A DNA stretch of 40,533 bases from Gammaproteobacteria bacterium (GCA_028284465.1 JANQRR010000006.1:1-40533), one strand, 5' to 3'. Counted from the stretch's first letter, positions 24,367 through 34,180 are shown. Notes: a model not told the origin generated them from the sequence alone. Translations and numbers: made by a program.

Positions 24367-25113
24367 ATGAGCGAACATTCAATCATCTCACACCAACAAT
24401 GGATTAAAGCCCGTCAAGAGTTGCTGCAAAAAGAAAAAGAATTAACCCGGCTGCGAGATCACGTCAGTCAAATGCGGCGTGAATTGCCGTGGGAAAAAGT
24501 TACTAAAGATTATGTGTTCGCAAGTGAAACGGGTCAAGTATCATTAGCAGAGTTATTTGCCGGGCGTAGTCAACTCATTATTTATCATTTTATGTTTGAT
24601 CCGCAGTGGGATGAAGGCTGTAAATCCTGTTCGTTACTTGCTGATCATTTCAATCCAGCTATTGTGCACTTGGAGCATCGAGATGTATCAATGGCTGTTG
24701 TTTCCAAAGCACCGATTGAAAAACTAAAAGCATTTAAACAGCGCATGGGATGGAATTTTACTTGGGTATCTTCACTCAATAATGAATTTAATCGTGATTA
24801 TTATGTATCATTCACTGAAGAAGAACTTAAACAAAATAAGGCTTATTATAATTACCATGAAGGTGCGGTATTTCCGGTGGCAGAAGCCCCCGGGATTAGT
24901 GTATTCATTAAACAAAACAATTCGGTATTTCACACCTATTCGTCATACTCTCGTGGTTTAGATATGTTTATCAATGCCTACCATTTGCTCGACATTACTC
25001 CTAAAGGACGAGATGAAGATAAATTAATATATTCGATGGAGTGGATAAGGCATCATGATCGATATGACGATGACTCTTTTGTTGATCCTTACACAAAGTT
25101 AATATCAAAGTAA
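24367..25113 (+). CDS. DUF899 family thioredoxin-like protein
   Basis: 248 residues, ribosome site AAGGAG 10 bases before ATG. The DUF899 (AhpC/TSA-related) family signature is seen through the protein: WIKARQELLQKEKELTRLRD at the start, then LPWEKVTKDYVF, LIIYHFMFDPQWDEGCKSCS (the C-x2-C sits where thioredoxin-like proteins keep their cysteines), FNPAIVHLEHRDVSMAVVSK, and GWNFTWVSSLNNEFNRDYYV. The reaction is unknown; the fold and CxxC suggest a redox role. It heads a plus-strand run with hutG and hutF, separated by 26 bases, so it may share their transcript. Confidence 0.88.
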   Translation: MSEHSIISHQQWIKARQELLQKEKELTRLRDHVSQMRRELPWEKVTKDYVFASETGQVSLAELFAGRSQLIIYHFMFDPQWDEGCKSCSLLADHFNPAIVHLEHRDVSMAVVSKAPIEKLKAFKQRMGWNFTWVSSLNNEFNRDYYVSFTEEELKQNKAYYNYHEGAVFPVAEAPGISVFIKQNNSVFHTYSSYSRGLDMFINAYHLLDITPKGRDEDKLIYSMEWIRHHDRYDDDSFVDPYTKLISK

Positions 25114-25139
25114 CGCACTTAGTTTACATCAATTAAAAT

Positions 25140-25973
25140 ATGAGAGTTAACATGGATGATTTATCGTTACCTTTTAAGATTATTAAACCGCATAAAGCTA
25201 ATGTATTACCTATTATTATAAGCATTCCACATTCAGGTACTGAGTTTCCTCCATCAATCGCATCACTAATCTACCCACATATTTTGCAAAAACCTGAGGA
25301 TACAGATTGGTACGTTGATGATTTATATCAGTTTGCAAGTGAAATGGGGATCACTATTATTCAAGCGAGAGCCAGCCGCTATGTCATTGACCTCAACCGT
25401 GATCCGAACAATAAAGCATTATATAATGATAATCGGCACATCACTTCACTATTACCAACAAAAACATTCAGTAACAAAGATATTTATGTCAATACATTAC
25501 CTGCAGAAAGTGATGTGGCTAAGCGGCTTGAGCAATATTACTGGCCTTATTATCAGAAAATCACCCAACTGCTTCAAGAATTAAAACAAGATTTTCCTCA
25601 TGTTTTGTTATTTGATGCACATTCAATTAAACGCTATGTGCCAACAATTAGTGCTGAAAAATTTCCTTCGCTTATTCTAGGTAACCAAGACCATAAAACT
25701 GCAGATCTAAAACTTATTCAGTGTGGCTTAGACAGTTTGGGTAAAGATAACTTGTATAGTGTTAGCGATAATTATCCTTTTAAAGGTGGGCATATAACTC
25801 GGTATTTTGGTCAGCCAAGTAAAGGGATTCATGCATTACAATTAGAAATGTCACAAGATATTTATATGGATGAAGAGATTGTAAAGTATAACGTTGCAAA
25901 AGCAGAAACTGTGCAACTATTGTTGCAATCATTATTTTATAATCTCAATAAAGTGTTAAAGGAATTGACGTGA
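25140..25973 (+). CDS. hutG: N-formylglutamate deformylase
   Basis: 277 residues (an ATG at 25152 is an equally good start). It hydrolyses N-formyl-L-glutamate to glutamate and formate, the last step of the five-step histidine degradation route. Family motifs: IISIPHSGTEFP, EDTDWYVDDLYQFASEMGI, ASRYVIDLNRDPNNKALYND, LLFDAHSIKRYVP (metal ligands), GGHITRYFGQPSKGIHALQL and EMSQDIYMDE. The adjacent hutF makes its substrate; the two overlap by four bases (GTGA). hutH, hutU and hutI are not in this window, so they must be elsewhere or the pathway is partial. Confidence 0.93.
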   Translation: MRVNMDDLSLPFKIIKPHKANVLPIIISIPHSGTEFPPSIASLIYPHILQKPEDTDWYVDDLYQFASEMGITIIQARASRYVIDLNRDPNNKALYNDNRHITSLLPTKTFSNKDIYVNTLPAESDVAKRLEQYYWPYYQKITQLLQELKQDFPHVLLFDAHSIKRYVPTISAEKFPSLILGNQDHKTADLKLIQCGLDSLGKDNLYSVSDNYPFKGGHITRYFGQPSKGIHALQLEMSQDIYMDEEIVKYNVAKAETVQLLLQSLFYNLNKVLKELT

Positions 25974-27277
25974 AAATATTAAAGTTTAATAGTCTGTATA
26001 CAGATTCAGGTTGGCTCGATAATGCTTATGTGAGTCTAGATGCAGCAGGGAAAGTGATGCAGATCACAACTACTGCACCACAACATGATCATGATGTTGA
26101 AAAAATTCCAGGATGGGCAATACCTGGGTTTCAAAACGCGCATTCTCATGCATTTCAATATTTGATGGCAGGCACTGCTGAAGGTATTCCACCACAAGCG
26201 CAAGGAGATGATTTTTGGAGTTGGCGAGAAGCTATGTATCGAACGGCTCTAGAGATTAGCCCAGATGATATGGAGAAAATTGCCACTAAACTATATTGTG
26301 AAATGTTGCGACATGGTTATACATCTGTTGCAGAGTTTCATTATCTGCATCATGATAAAAATGGCCAAGCATATTCAAACATTGCTGAAATGGGTATTCG
26401 CCTTATTCAAGCTGCAAAAAATGCAGGTATTGCAATTACTATTATTCCTATCTTATACCAACAATGTGATCTTGAATCTGCTAGCAAACCAGAGCAAAGA
26501 AGGTTTATATCAAAAACACTAAATGATTATTGGAGATTACATGAAGCAACGTATGCTGAATGCAAAGCTTATGCTCGAGCTAATATTGGTTTAGGAATAC
26601 ATTCTATTCGTGCTGTTGCACCTGAAAATATTATTGAATTATGTAGTGCTGTGAATTATCAGATCCCAATTCATATGCATATTGCAGAGCAAATGCGAGA
26701 AGTTGAACAGTGTATCCGTGTGTTGGGTAAGCGACCTGTAGAATGGCTATTAGCGAATATTGACATTGATCAACGCTACAATTTAGTTCATGCAACCCAT
26801 ATGACAACAGAAGAAACGAATACATTAGCGGCTAAAAAAGCTAATGTTGTTTTATGTCCTTCTACGGAAGGAAACTTAGGTGATGGGTTTTTCTCGTTGA
26901 TAGATTTTGCTAGACAAGGTGGCTCTTATACAATCGGTACTGATAGCCATGTTGGCTTATCACCACTTGAAGAATTGCGTTGGCTTGATTACGGTCAAAG
27001 ATTACAAATTCAAAAGCGCAACATTGTTTGCCTCGGAAAGTCAGGTGAAAGTGGCGAAATCCTTTTTAATCAAGTATATCGAAGTGGAAAAATTGCAATG
27101 GGTGAATGGAAAACAGGTATTTTTTGCAAAAATGAACCTTTTGATTGTGTCGTGCTGAACGCCGAACATCCGCGGTTAGTTGACACACCAAAAGAAAATC
27201 GATTATCAAGGCTTATTTATTCAGGAGATCCAACAGTTATTTCTTCAGTTATGGTAAGCGGTAAACAGGTTATTTAA
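25970..27277 (+). CDS. hutF: Formimidoylglutamate deiminase
   Basis: 435 residues starting at GTG, with AAAGGA 8 bases upstream. It converts N-formimidoyl-glutamate to N-formylglutamate and ammonia. The amidohydrolase fold shows the metal-binding PGFQNAHSHAFQYLMAGTAE, HYTSV-like GYTSVAEFHYLHHDKNG, IPIHMHIAEQMREVEQC, VHATHMTTEE and YTIGTDSHVGLSPLEELRWL. The QRLQIQKRN region after the Asp site is typical of HutF. Paired with hutG by a four-base overlap, which defines the formylglutamate (not the glutamate formimidoyl-hydrolase) route. Cytoplasmic. Length matches the family (about 450). Confidence 0.94.
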   Translation: MKILKFNSLYTDSGWLDNAYVSLDAAGKVMQITTTAPQHDHDVEKIPGWAIPGFQNAHSHAFQYLMAGTAEGIPPQAQGDDFWSWREAMYRTALEISPDDMEKIATKLYCEMLRHGYTSVAEFHYLHHDKNGQAYSNIAEMGIRLIQAAKNAGIAITIIPILYQQCDLESASKPEQRRFISKTLNDYWRLHEATYAECKAYARANIGLGIHSIRAVAPENIIELCSAVNYQIPIHMHIAEQMREVEQCIRVLGKRPVEWLLANIDIDQRYNLVHATHMTTEETNTLAAKKANVVLCPSTEGNLGDGFFSLIDFARQGGSYTIGTDSHVGLSPLEELRWLDYGQRLQIQKRNIVCLGKSGESGEILFNQVYRSGKIAMGEWKTGIFCKNEPFDCVVLNAEHPRLVDTPKENRLSRLIYSGDPTVISSVMVSGKQVI

Positions 27278-27292
27278 CAAAAGGATATAGAT

Positions 27293-28567
27293 TTGCATAA
27301 AGCATCAATACGATTTCAGCCTTGGATTATCTGGGTTACGGCAGTTTTATTTTTCTTTTTTGATTATGTTCAGCAAGTTGCACCAAGCATAATAGGTAGT
27401 TCGCTAGTTACTACATTCCATATTAATGCAGTTATGCTCGGATCAATTGCAGCTGCTTATTATTATTCATACGCTACAATGCAGATCCCAGCAGGTTTGA
27501 TCATCGATCATTTTGGCCCAAGAAGACCATTGATGGTTGCAGCAACGATTGCAGGTATTGGCACATTCTTGTTTTATCACAGCGATAGTGCAATTATAGC
27601 TTTTTTAACACGAATGTTAATTGGTTTTGGTACGGCATTTTCTTTTGTATCTTGCTTAAAATTGGTATCGAGTTGGTTTCCGGAATCCATGAGTGGTGTA
27701 TTAGCGGGGATGAGCAATACTGTAGGAATGATAGGAGCAGTAGTTGTAGATCTTGTGCTTATACATATCGTGAAAAACATTGGCTGGCGTAATACCATGC
27801 AGTGCTTAGCAGGCATTTTTATCATTATAGCAATATTGTTTTATTTTATTATAAAAGATCATCCAACTCGCACACGCAGTTTACAAAGTGATGAAAATTA
27901 TAAGCGTGGCGTAACAAAAACATGGCAAGACATCAAACATATTTTACAAAAGCGACCCGTTTGGATCAATGGAATTTTTACAGCAACTATTAATATTCCT
28001 TTTGTTGCATTTGGAGCTTTATGGGGCGCTAAATTTCTACAGCAAAGTTATCATTTGTCCGTGTTTACAAGTAGTAGAGCAATGGCATTAGTTTTTGTTG
28101 GGGCAATACCGGGGAGTATTTTTTGGGGTTGGTTTTCAGATTATTTAAAAAAGCGCAAATTGCCAATGTTATTAGCAGCGCTAGGTGCACTCGTGACAAT
28201 GGTAATCATTTTATATATTGCCGATTTACCAATTGTATTACTTGATATCATTTTATTTATGTTAGGATTTTGCGCTAGCGGTAATGCTTTAGGTTATGCT
28301 TATAGTTTAGATATTCGCCCACCAGGTTCAGCAGGCATTTCTTTAGGTTTTGTGAATACCTTATTAATTGGTGGAGCAGCGGCCTCTGAGCCAATAACAG
28401 GATGGCTGTTAGACATGAATAAAGCAACAAACGTTGTAAAACACAGTTTAGCGTATTCAGTAGCTGATTATAAAGTGGCGTTAAGTTTTGTGACAGTGTG
28501 TTTGTTGGTTGCTTGTTTTTCTATTTTGTTGTTACAAGAAACACATTGTCACGCGCAATACCATTAA
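27293..28567 (+). CDS. MFS transporter
   Basis: 424 residues from TTG 27293 (AAGGAT 8 bases upstream; no ATG nearby). It has 12 predicted spans with a loop after TM6. The MFS cytosolic motif is visible after TM2: GLIIDHFGPRRPLMVAA (G-x3-D-x-F-G-x-R-R). SWFPESMSGVLAGMSNTVGM is typical of TM4-TM5 in the anion/organic-acid group, and a second-half motif GWFSDYLKKRKLP follows TM8. Related transporters are numerous in Legionella and Coxiella. The substrate is unknown; position 15 bases after hutF suggests it may carry histidine or a related compound, which is inference. Likely same transcript as hutG-hutF. Confidence 0.88.
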   Translation: MHKASIRFQPWIIWVTAVLFFFFDYVQQVAPSIIGSSLVTTFHINAVMLGSIAAAYYYSYATMQIPAGLIIDHFGPRRPLMVAATIAGIGTFLFYHSDSAIIAFLTRMLIGFGTAFSFVSCLKLVSSWFPESMSGVLAGMSNTVGMIGAVVVDLVLIHIVKNIGWRNTMQCLAGIFIIIAILFYFIIKDHPTRTRSLQSDENYKRGVTKTWQDIKHILQKRPVWINGIFTATINIPFVAFGALWGAKFLQQSYHLSVFTSSRAMALVFVGAIPGSIFWGWFSDYLKKRKLPMLLAALGALVTMVIILYIADLPIVLLDIILFMLGFCASGNALGYAYSLDIRPPGSAGISLGFVNTLLIGGAAASEPITGWLLDMNKATNVVKHSLAYSVADYKVALSFVTVCLLVACFSILLLQETHCHAQYH

Positions 28568-28575
28568 GAGGTAAT

Positions 28576-30105
28576 ATGAAAACGCTAAGATTTATTTTAG
28601 GTGATCAACTTAATACAGCAATATCTAGTCTACAAAAATGTGATAAAAGCCATGATATTGTATTGATGTGTGAAGTGTGGCAAGAAGCGACTTATGTTAA
28701 ACACCATAAAAAAAAGTTAGCGTTAATATTTTCAGCAATGCGTCATTTTGCCCAAGCATTAAAACAACAACAATTTCAAGTTGATTATATAACATTGACT
28801 GATCCGCATAATTCCGGTAGTTTTTTCGAAGAATTAAAACGCGCGGTAAAACGCCATAAACCTAATAATATTGTAGTTACTTTTCCGGGAGAATATCGAG
28901 TTTGGCAAGATCTACAAACTTGGGCTGACAAGTTAGGGATCACAGTTGAGGTCCGCGAAGATGATCGCTTTCTTTGTTCGCGTGAAGAATTCGCAAAATG
29001 GGCAGAGGGACGCAAGCAGTTACGCATGGAGTATTTCTATCGACAGATGCGTCAAAAACATCATGTGTTAATTAGCAATGGCAAGCCCAGCGGTGGCAAA
29101 TGGAATTATGATAGTGCTAATCGCAAACCACCAACTACTGAACTTAACATACCTCCACCGTATCAACAGCAAGCTGATAAAATTACTCAAGAAGTTATTA
29201 AATTGGTTGAAGAAAAATTTTCTGATCATTTTGGCGAGCTAGAACCTTTTGATTTTGCAGTTACCCGTGAGCAAGCGTTAAAAGCATTACATTATTTTAT
29301 TCAACACCGACTTAGATATTTCGGGGATTATCAAGATGCAATGTTAGCAAATGAACCGTGGATGTTTCATTCCCAGATTAGTTGTTATTTGAATTGTGGC
29401 TTACTTGTGCCACTTGAATGTATTAAAGCGGCAGAAGAAGCGTATCAGCAAAAACAAGCACCGTTAAATGCGGTTGAAGGTTTTATTCGCCAGATCCTAG
29501 GTTGGCGAGAATATGTGCGTGGTATTTATTGGTTAACTATGCCGGAATATGCGCAAGCGAACTTTTTACAAGCTAAGCGCGACTTACCAGAATTTTTTTG
29601 GACGGGCGATACCGATTTAAATTGTTTACGGCAATGTATCACTGAAACAAAGCAAAATGCTTATGCTCATCATATTCAACGGTTAATGGTATTAGGCAAT
29701 TTTGCATTACTAACTGGAATTGATCCAAAGCAAGTTAATGAATGGTATTTGATTGTATATGCGGATGCATATGAATGGGTTGAAATGCCTAATGTCACTG
29801 GAATGATCCTTTTCGCTGATGGAGGCAAATTAGCAAGTAAACCTTATGCTGCCGGTGGTGCTTACATTAATAAAATGTCTAATTACTGCAAGCAATGTCG
29901 TTATAAAGTTAATGAAAAACAAGGTGAGCAAGCATGCCCATTCAATTATCTTTATTGGCATTTTCTTAGTAAAAATCGCGTTAAGCTCGCGAAGAATCCT
30001 CGTCTAGCAATGATGTATAATACTTTTGATAAGATGAATGCGCAGCAAATATCAGCTATCAATTCTGATGCTAAAAAGTTTTTACGAAAGCTAACTAAGC
30101 ATTAG
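28576..30105 (+). CDS. FeS-type photolyase/cryptochrome (PhrB-like)
   Basis: 509 residues from ATG 28576 (AGAGGT 5 bases upstream), 8 bases after the MFS gene. The N-terminal Rossmann domain starts LRFILGDQLNTAISSLQKCD; SGGKWNYDSANRKPPTTELN is a family hallmark; the FAD domain includes VEGFIRQILGWREYVRGIYW and DAYEWVEMPNVTGMILFADG. Four cysteines, C350, C438, C441 and C454, fall at the numbers I recall for the [4Fe-4S] ligands of Agrobacterium PhrB, a (6-4) photolyase. This marks the FeS-BCP/CryPro group, which repairs (6-4) photoproducts or acts as a blue-light receptor. The stop overlaps the cydB stop by four bases on the other strand. Confidence 0.92.
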   Translation: MKTLRFILGDQLNTAISSLQKCDKSHDIVLMCEVWQEATYVKHHKKKLALIFSAMRHFAQALKQQQFQVDYITLTDPHNSGSFFEELKRAVKRHKPNNIVVTFPGEYRVWQDLQTWADKLGITVEVREDDRFLCSREEFAKWAEGRKQLRMEYFYRQMRQKHHVLISNGKPSGGKWNYDSANRKPPTTELNIPPPYQQQADKITQEVIKLVEEKFSDHFGELEPFDFAVTREQALKALHYFIQHRLRYFGDYQDAMLANEPWMFHSQISCYLNCGLLVPLECIKAAEEAYQQKQAPLNAVEGFIRQILGWREYVRGIYWLTMPEYAQANFLQAKRDLPEFFWTGDTDLNCLRQCITETKQNAYAHHIQRLMVLGNFALLTGIDPKQVNEWYLIVYADAYEWVEMPNVTGMILFADGGKLASKPYAAGGAYINKMSNYCKQCRYKVNEKQGEQACPFNYLYWHFLSKNRVKLAKNPRLAMMYNTFDKMNAQQISAINSDAKKFLRKLTKH

Positions 30106-31037
30106 TAGTAAATATCATGCATATTGGTTCGAAAATAATGCTTAAAGTAAAATAGGGTGAAAAATATTAATGGCAACATCAACATGGCCAAACCGATCAT
30201 AAACTTAAGCGAACTAGTCTCGGCAGCTGCATTTTGGTAACTGAGACAGTTAGGGAAATAATAAGGGAAAATACAATATTCAACAATTGTCATGTTAAGT
30301 AGTGCAAAGAAAATTAATATGATTCTAAAAAAAATTGGGTTATGGCGTTGCGTCAACATAAGAATCACAAACATTAATTCTGTCAATATCAAAACGAGCA
30401 ATTGCCAATGATTAAAAAATTTAGTGACGGATAAAGGTGTATACATAAAAATAAAGCTAGTAAAGCAAATCATTAATATAATTAATAGCAAGCGTTGTGC
30501 TTTAATGGTGCTGCGATCAGCTAATTGATTTAGTCCTAGTTGTAAATCAAATAATAAGAATATGCTAGTGCCTAGCAAAAAATAAACAGTATTCCAACCG
30601 TTGTAATTACTGATAATGGATTTGACAATAGAGCTAACCATAGTTGTTAATGCATAAGCCTGCAATACGATAATAATTAATGAACTTAACGATAATGTTA
30701 ATAACCAGTATTTTTTATGACTTTTTATAGCATACTCAATAGCAGCGCCTCGACAGATTAATGCTAATAATAACAAAATTAACGGTAAATATAATAGATT
30801 CATGACCACTGAGAACCCTAAAGGAAAGCCACCATATAAGCCTGCTAAAGTAAACACTAACCAAGTTTGATTAGCATCCCATGTAGGTAAGAGTAAATTT
30901 AATGCTTTTTGCTGTAAGCGATGTGGTAACCAAGGTATTGATAAACTCATGCCGAGTGCACTGCCATCATTAATAAGATAGATCAGCAATGTTATGCTTA
31001 AAATTATTAACCAAATGAAAGGATAGTATTGCATCAT
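30102..31037 (-). CDS. cydB: Cytochrome bd/CIO-type quinol oxidase subunit II
   Basis: 311 residues, shorter than most CydB (about 335-380), with about eight spans. Seen: YPFIWLIILSITLLIYLIND, LLPTWDANQTWLVFTLAGLY (the W-N-x-x-E/Q-T-W-L motif; here Asp-Ala-Asn-Gln), GGFPLGFSVVMNLLYLPLIL and LALICRGAAIEYA. It pairs with cydA, whose stop it overlaps by one base, forming the two-subunit terminal oxidase that reduces O2 without proton pumping and supports growth at low oxygen or under nitrosative stress. No cydX-like small gene is seen downstream. Confidence 0.88.
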   Translation of the reverse strand: MMQYYPFIWLIILSITLLIYLINDGSALGMSLSIPWLPHRLQQKALNLLLPTWDANQTWLVFTLAGLYGGFPLGFSVVMNLLYLPLILLLLALICRGAAIEYAIKSHKKYWLLTLSLSSLIIIVLQAYALTTMVSSIVKSIISNYNGWNTVYFLLGTSIFLLFDLQLGLNQLADRSTIKAQRLLLIILMICFTSFIFMYTPLSVTKFFNHWQLLVLILTELMFVILMLTQRHNPIFFRIILIFFALLNMTIVEYCIFPYYFPNCLSYQNAAAETSSLKFMIGLAMLMLPLIFFTLFYFKHYFRTNMHDIYY

Positions 31038-32347
31038 CAGATCACAGGTCCTTTTCTAATGGTTTTAAACAAATAGCGATTATAAAAATAACCAAATATA
31101 ATGCCATAAATAAGAATAATTAAGGCAAAACCGGTGATAACTTTGAATATTGGTACCTGGGAGACTGCATTCGATGTTGCTAATAATTGATAAACAACCC
31201 AAGGTTGGCGACCCGTTTCAGCAGTATACCATCCAGTGATTAATGCCAGCAAACCACTGGGGGCAAGCACGATCCCTGATCGTAAAAACCAACTCGATTG
31301 GTATAATGTGTTATTAAGTAATTTCACTATTCCAATGAGACTAAATAGTAACATCATGAGCCCAAGTCCTACCATTATTCTGAAACTGTAAAAAACTATT
31401 GGCACAAAAGGTTGATTTTTGACTGGTACTTGAGATAACCCAATTAATTTACCATTCCAATGATGTGTGTTGATCACACTTGCTAAGTGCGGTAGTCCAA
31501 TTGAAAAGTCATTGCGTTGTTGTTTTTGATTGATATTAGCGATTAATAATAATGGTGCGCCTTGAGTTGTATGCCACAAACCTTCAATGGCTGCGGTTTT
31601 TATTGGTTGATATTGATGTACAGTTAAACCCACTATATCACCAATGATGATCTGTGACGGTGTTAATACCGCTAATGCGATTATCATGAATTTAAGATTA
31701 AATTTGGCAAAACTTTTAAAGCGATTTCTTAGCAAGTAAAAACATGATACTGCTGCCATGATCATTGTGGTGGCTAAATAAGCCGCAATGACCATATGTA
31801 GGTAGCGCGGTACAGTAGATGGGTTAAAAATAACTTTCCACCAACTAAATACAGTGAAGGTATGACGAAAAAATGTAACACCTGCCGGTGTTTGCATCCA
31901 AGAATTTGCAGCTAGAATCCAAAATGCTGATAGCATGACGCCAATCCATACCATAATGCTACAAAAGAAATGGAAATATTTATTGATTCGACCCCAACCA
32001 AATAACATAAAGCCAAGAAAAGTTGCTTCGATGAAAAAAGCTGTTAATGCTTCGGCAACAAATAATACCCCTAAAACCGGACCAACAATTTTGGCAAAAC
32101 CACCCCAATTTGTTCCAATTTGAAATTCCATCGCTAAGCCGGAGATAATACCCATGCCAAACGTCAGGGCTAGGATCTTAGTCCAAAAGCGACAAGATTG
32201 ATAATAAATACGTCGTGATGTTGTTAGCCATATCCCCTCGACAATCACGATGTAAGTTGCCAAGCCAATACTTAAGGCTGGAAAAATAATATGAAAAGTG
32301 ATGGTTATCACAAATTGTAATCGTGAAATGTCGAGGGTACTGAACAT
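31037..32347 (-). CDS. cydA: Cytochrome bd/CIO-type quinol oxidase subunit I
   Basis: 436 residues with nine spans. Heme-ligand regions: SRLQFVITITFHIIFPALSI (N-terminal His), FGMGIISGLAMEFQIGTNWG (with a Met and Glu of heme pocket), and MQTPAGVTFF. The quinol site appears as a short Q loop with HQYQPIKTAAIEGLWHT, and GRQPWVVYQLL is the conserved C-terminal element. The short Q loop and total length mark the cyanide-insensitive CIO group, not E. coli bd-I (522). AAGGAGG lies about 12 bases before the ATG. Divergent from a LysR gene, which may control it. Confidence 0.93.
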   Translation of the reverse strand: MFSTLDISRLQFVITITFHIIFPALSIGLATYIVIVEGIWLTTSRRIYYQSCRFWTKILALTFGMGIISGLAMEFQIGTNWGGFAKIVGPVLGVLFVAEALTAFFIEATFLGFMLFGWGRINKYFHFFCSIMVWIGVMLSAFWILAANSWMQTPAGVTFFRHTFTVFSWWKVIFNPSTVPRYLHMVIAAYLATTMIMAAVSCFYLLRNRFKSFAKFNLKFMIIALAVLTPSQIIIGDIVGLTVHQYQPIKTAAIEGLWHTTQGAPLLLIANINQKQQRNDFSIGLPHLASVINTHHWNGKLIGLSQVPVKNQPFVPIVFYSFRIMVGLGLMMLLFSLIGIVKLLNNTLYQSSWFLRSGIVLAPSGLLALITGWYTAETGRQPWVVYQLLATSNAVSQVPIFKVITGFALIILIYGIIFGYFYNRYLFKTIRKGPVI

Positions 32348-32466
32348 GGCTAGTTACTCCCTCCTTTTATTAACTAAGTTACTTTGCGGGTTCAATTGTA
32401 AGACACATCGATATATATTGATAATTAATAGTTTTTGTGCTATTCATAAAAAAAAATTATGGATTT

Positions 32467-33384
32467 ATGCATTATCGAATTATGGCTAAAATTAATACTA
32501 GATTGATAAGCGAGCGAAAGCTTTATGTCTTCGCGGAAGTTGTGAGACAAGGATCTATTACTAATGCTGCTAACAAACTTTGTATGACTCAACCGGCAGT
32601 GTCAACAATAATAAAGCAACTTGAAGATCATTTTGCAATTAAGTTATTTAATATTGTGGGCAAAAAAATTCAATTAACACCGGCGGCAAAAGTGTTGTAT
32701 GAGCAAAGTTTTTTAGTACAGCAAGCGCTTGATAATTTACATCAGCAAATTGACCGCTACAAAAAAGGTTTAGTAGGTGATATTCGCATCATTATGGTAT
32801 CTAGTGCTAAGTATTTCATTCCAAGGGCGATCAATACTTTTTTATTGGATTTTCCCGAGGTAAAATTTCATTGTGACATTAAACGTCGAGAAAATATAAT
32901 TTCAGGGATCAAAAACAATGATTACGAGATTGGGGTATTAACTGATGCGCCTTATAATCAGCATATAGCAAGAACACATCTTGGGAAAAATCGATTAATA
33001 TTTATTGCTCATCCTAAAAATTTATTAGTTAAAAAAAAGAAAATCACTATCAACGATCTAGCCAAGCAAATTTTTATTGCTCGTGAACAAAATGCGGTGA
33101 TATCACAATATTTATTCAAATTATTTGATGAGCACAAAATGGTACCAAACATCTTATTTGAAATAGATAGCACTGAAGCAATAAAGCAAGCCGTTATTTC
33201 TAATTTAGGGATAGCTTTAGTGCCAGAAATTAGTGTTATTAATGAAATTAAACATGGTATTTTGAAGGAATTGGCTACCAAGAATTTATTATTAGAAAAT
33301 CAATGGTTTTTATTATCAGATAACAGAAGAGATAGCATTATTGTTAATAATTTTATTAATTATGTGAAAAAAATTAAAAAATAA
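32467..33384 (+). CDS. LysR-type transcriptional regulator, divergent from cydAB
   Basis: 305 residues if it starts at ATG 32467; an ATG at 32482 is also possible and neither has a clear ribosome site. The helix-turn-helix is LYVFAEVVRQGSITNAANKL followed by CMTQPAVSTIIKQLEDHFAI, then KLFNIVGKKIQLTPAAKVLY. The effector domain shows VGDIRIIMVSSAKYFIPRAI and a late LGIALVPEISV. It resembles the CbbR/CysB-like subgroup. Likely targets are itself and the divergent cydAB about 120 bases away; the co-inducer is unknown. Confidence 0.88.
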   Translation: MHYRIMAKINTRLISERKLYVFAEVVRQGSITNAANKLCMTQPAVSTIIKQLEDHFAIKLFNIVGKKIQLTPAAKVLYEQSFLVQQALDNLHQQIDRYKKGLVGDIRIIMVSSAKYFIPRAINTFLLDFPEVKFHCDIKRRENIISGIKNNDYEIGVLTDAPYNQHIARTHLGKNRLIFIAHPKNLLVKKKKITINDLAKQIFIAREQNAVISQYLFKLFDEHKMVPNILFEIDSTEAIKQAVISNLGIALVPEISVINEIKHGILKELATKNLLLENQWFLLSDNRRDSIIVNNFINYVKKIKK

Positions 33385-33472
33385 ATTAATGATTATAAGA
33401 GTTCTATGAAGCAATCTAGGAATGACAAATGTCATTTTCAAAGAAGTTACAAGTGGCGAGATTTTATAGAGA

Positions 33473-34180
33473 CTAAGATGGAACTTTAACCACTCTGATA
33501 AACAAAATCCAAGGATTTTTCGTTATTTTCTCATACATTTCAGGTGCGGCTTTTTGCATTTCTTTCAGCGGTTGTGGCTCTAGCCATTTTTCAATACTAA
33601 AGCCGGCATCAATTAAGCTTGTGACTAATTCTGCAAGCGTATGATGATAGTAACTGACTTTACCTACATTTTCCCAGGTGTCGGTGATTTGTTGTTTCTT
33701 ATAATAGTTATCAAGGTGAAATAAGTAATGCTCTGCTTGAGGTTGATGAGTAGAAAAAATCAGTTTGCCAGACATTTTTAACACGCGCGCTAGTTCTTTA
33801 AATAAAGGAGTCCAATCTTTTATGTAGTGGATCACTAAAGGTGCAATTAGCAAATCAAAGCTTTCACTTTTTAGCATATCTAGAGGTTTTTCAAGATCAG
33901 CATGAATAACTTTCGCTTGGTGATGTATTCGTTGTAACGTGTAATCAACCATCGTTTGACTATTGTCGAGAGCAGTGACGGTTGCTCCCCGTGCCAAAAG
34001 TTGTTCGGTGTACCACCCAGAGCCGCAACCGAGATCTAGAATGCTTAGATCGTTGATATCTTTTGGCAATAATGATAGTAGATGCGGGCGCTGATAAAAA
34101 CAATGAATCGGCTTATCATCAACGGTTTTTAGGTATTCAGCTGAGATGCTCTCAAAATCATGAAATTTAATGTTTGTCAT
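33473..34180 (-). CDS. Class I SAM-dependent methyltransferase
   Basis: 235 residues. The SAM-binding motif I is LSILDLGCGSGWYTEQLLAR, motif II has ALDNSQTMVDYTLQRI, and post-II shows the ESFDLLIAPLVIHYIKDWTP LF region followed by LARVLKMSGKLIFSTHQP. The architecture matches the Methyltransf_11/UbiE-SmtA group. Substrate unknown: it could act on a small molecule or tRNA-linked target. It stands alone, converging with the LysR gene. Confidence 0.85.
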   Translation of the reverse strand: MTNIKFHDFESISAEYLKTVDDKPIHCFYQRPHLLSLLPKDINDLSILDLGCGSGWYTEQLLARGATVTALDNSQTMVDYTLQRIHHQAKVIHADLEKPLDMLKSESFDLLIAPLVIHYIKDWTPLFKELARVLKMSGKLIFSTHQPQAEHYLFHLDNYYKKQQITDTWENVGKVSYYHHTLAELVTSLIDAGFSIEKWLEPQPLKEMQKAAPEMYEKITKNPWILFIRVVKVPS

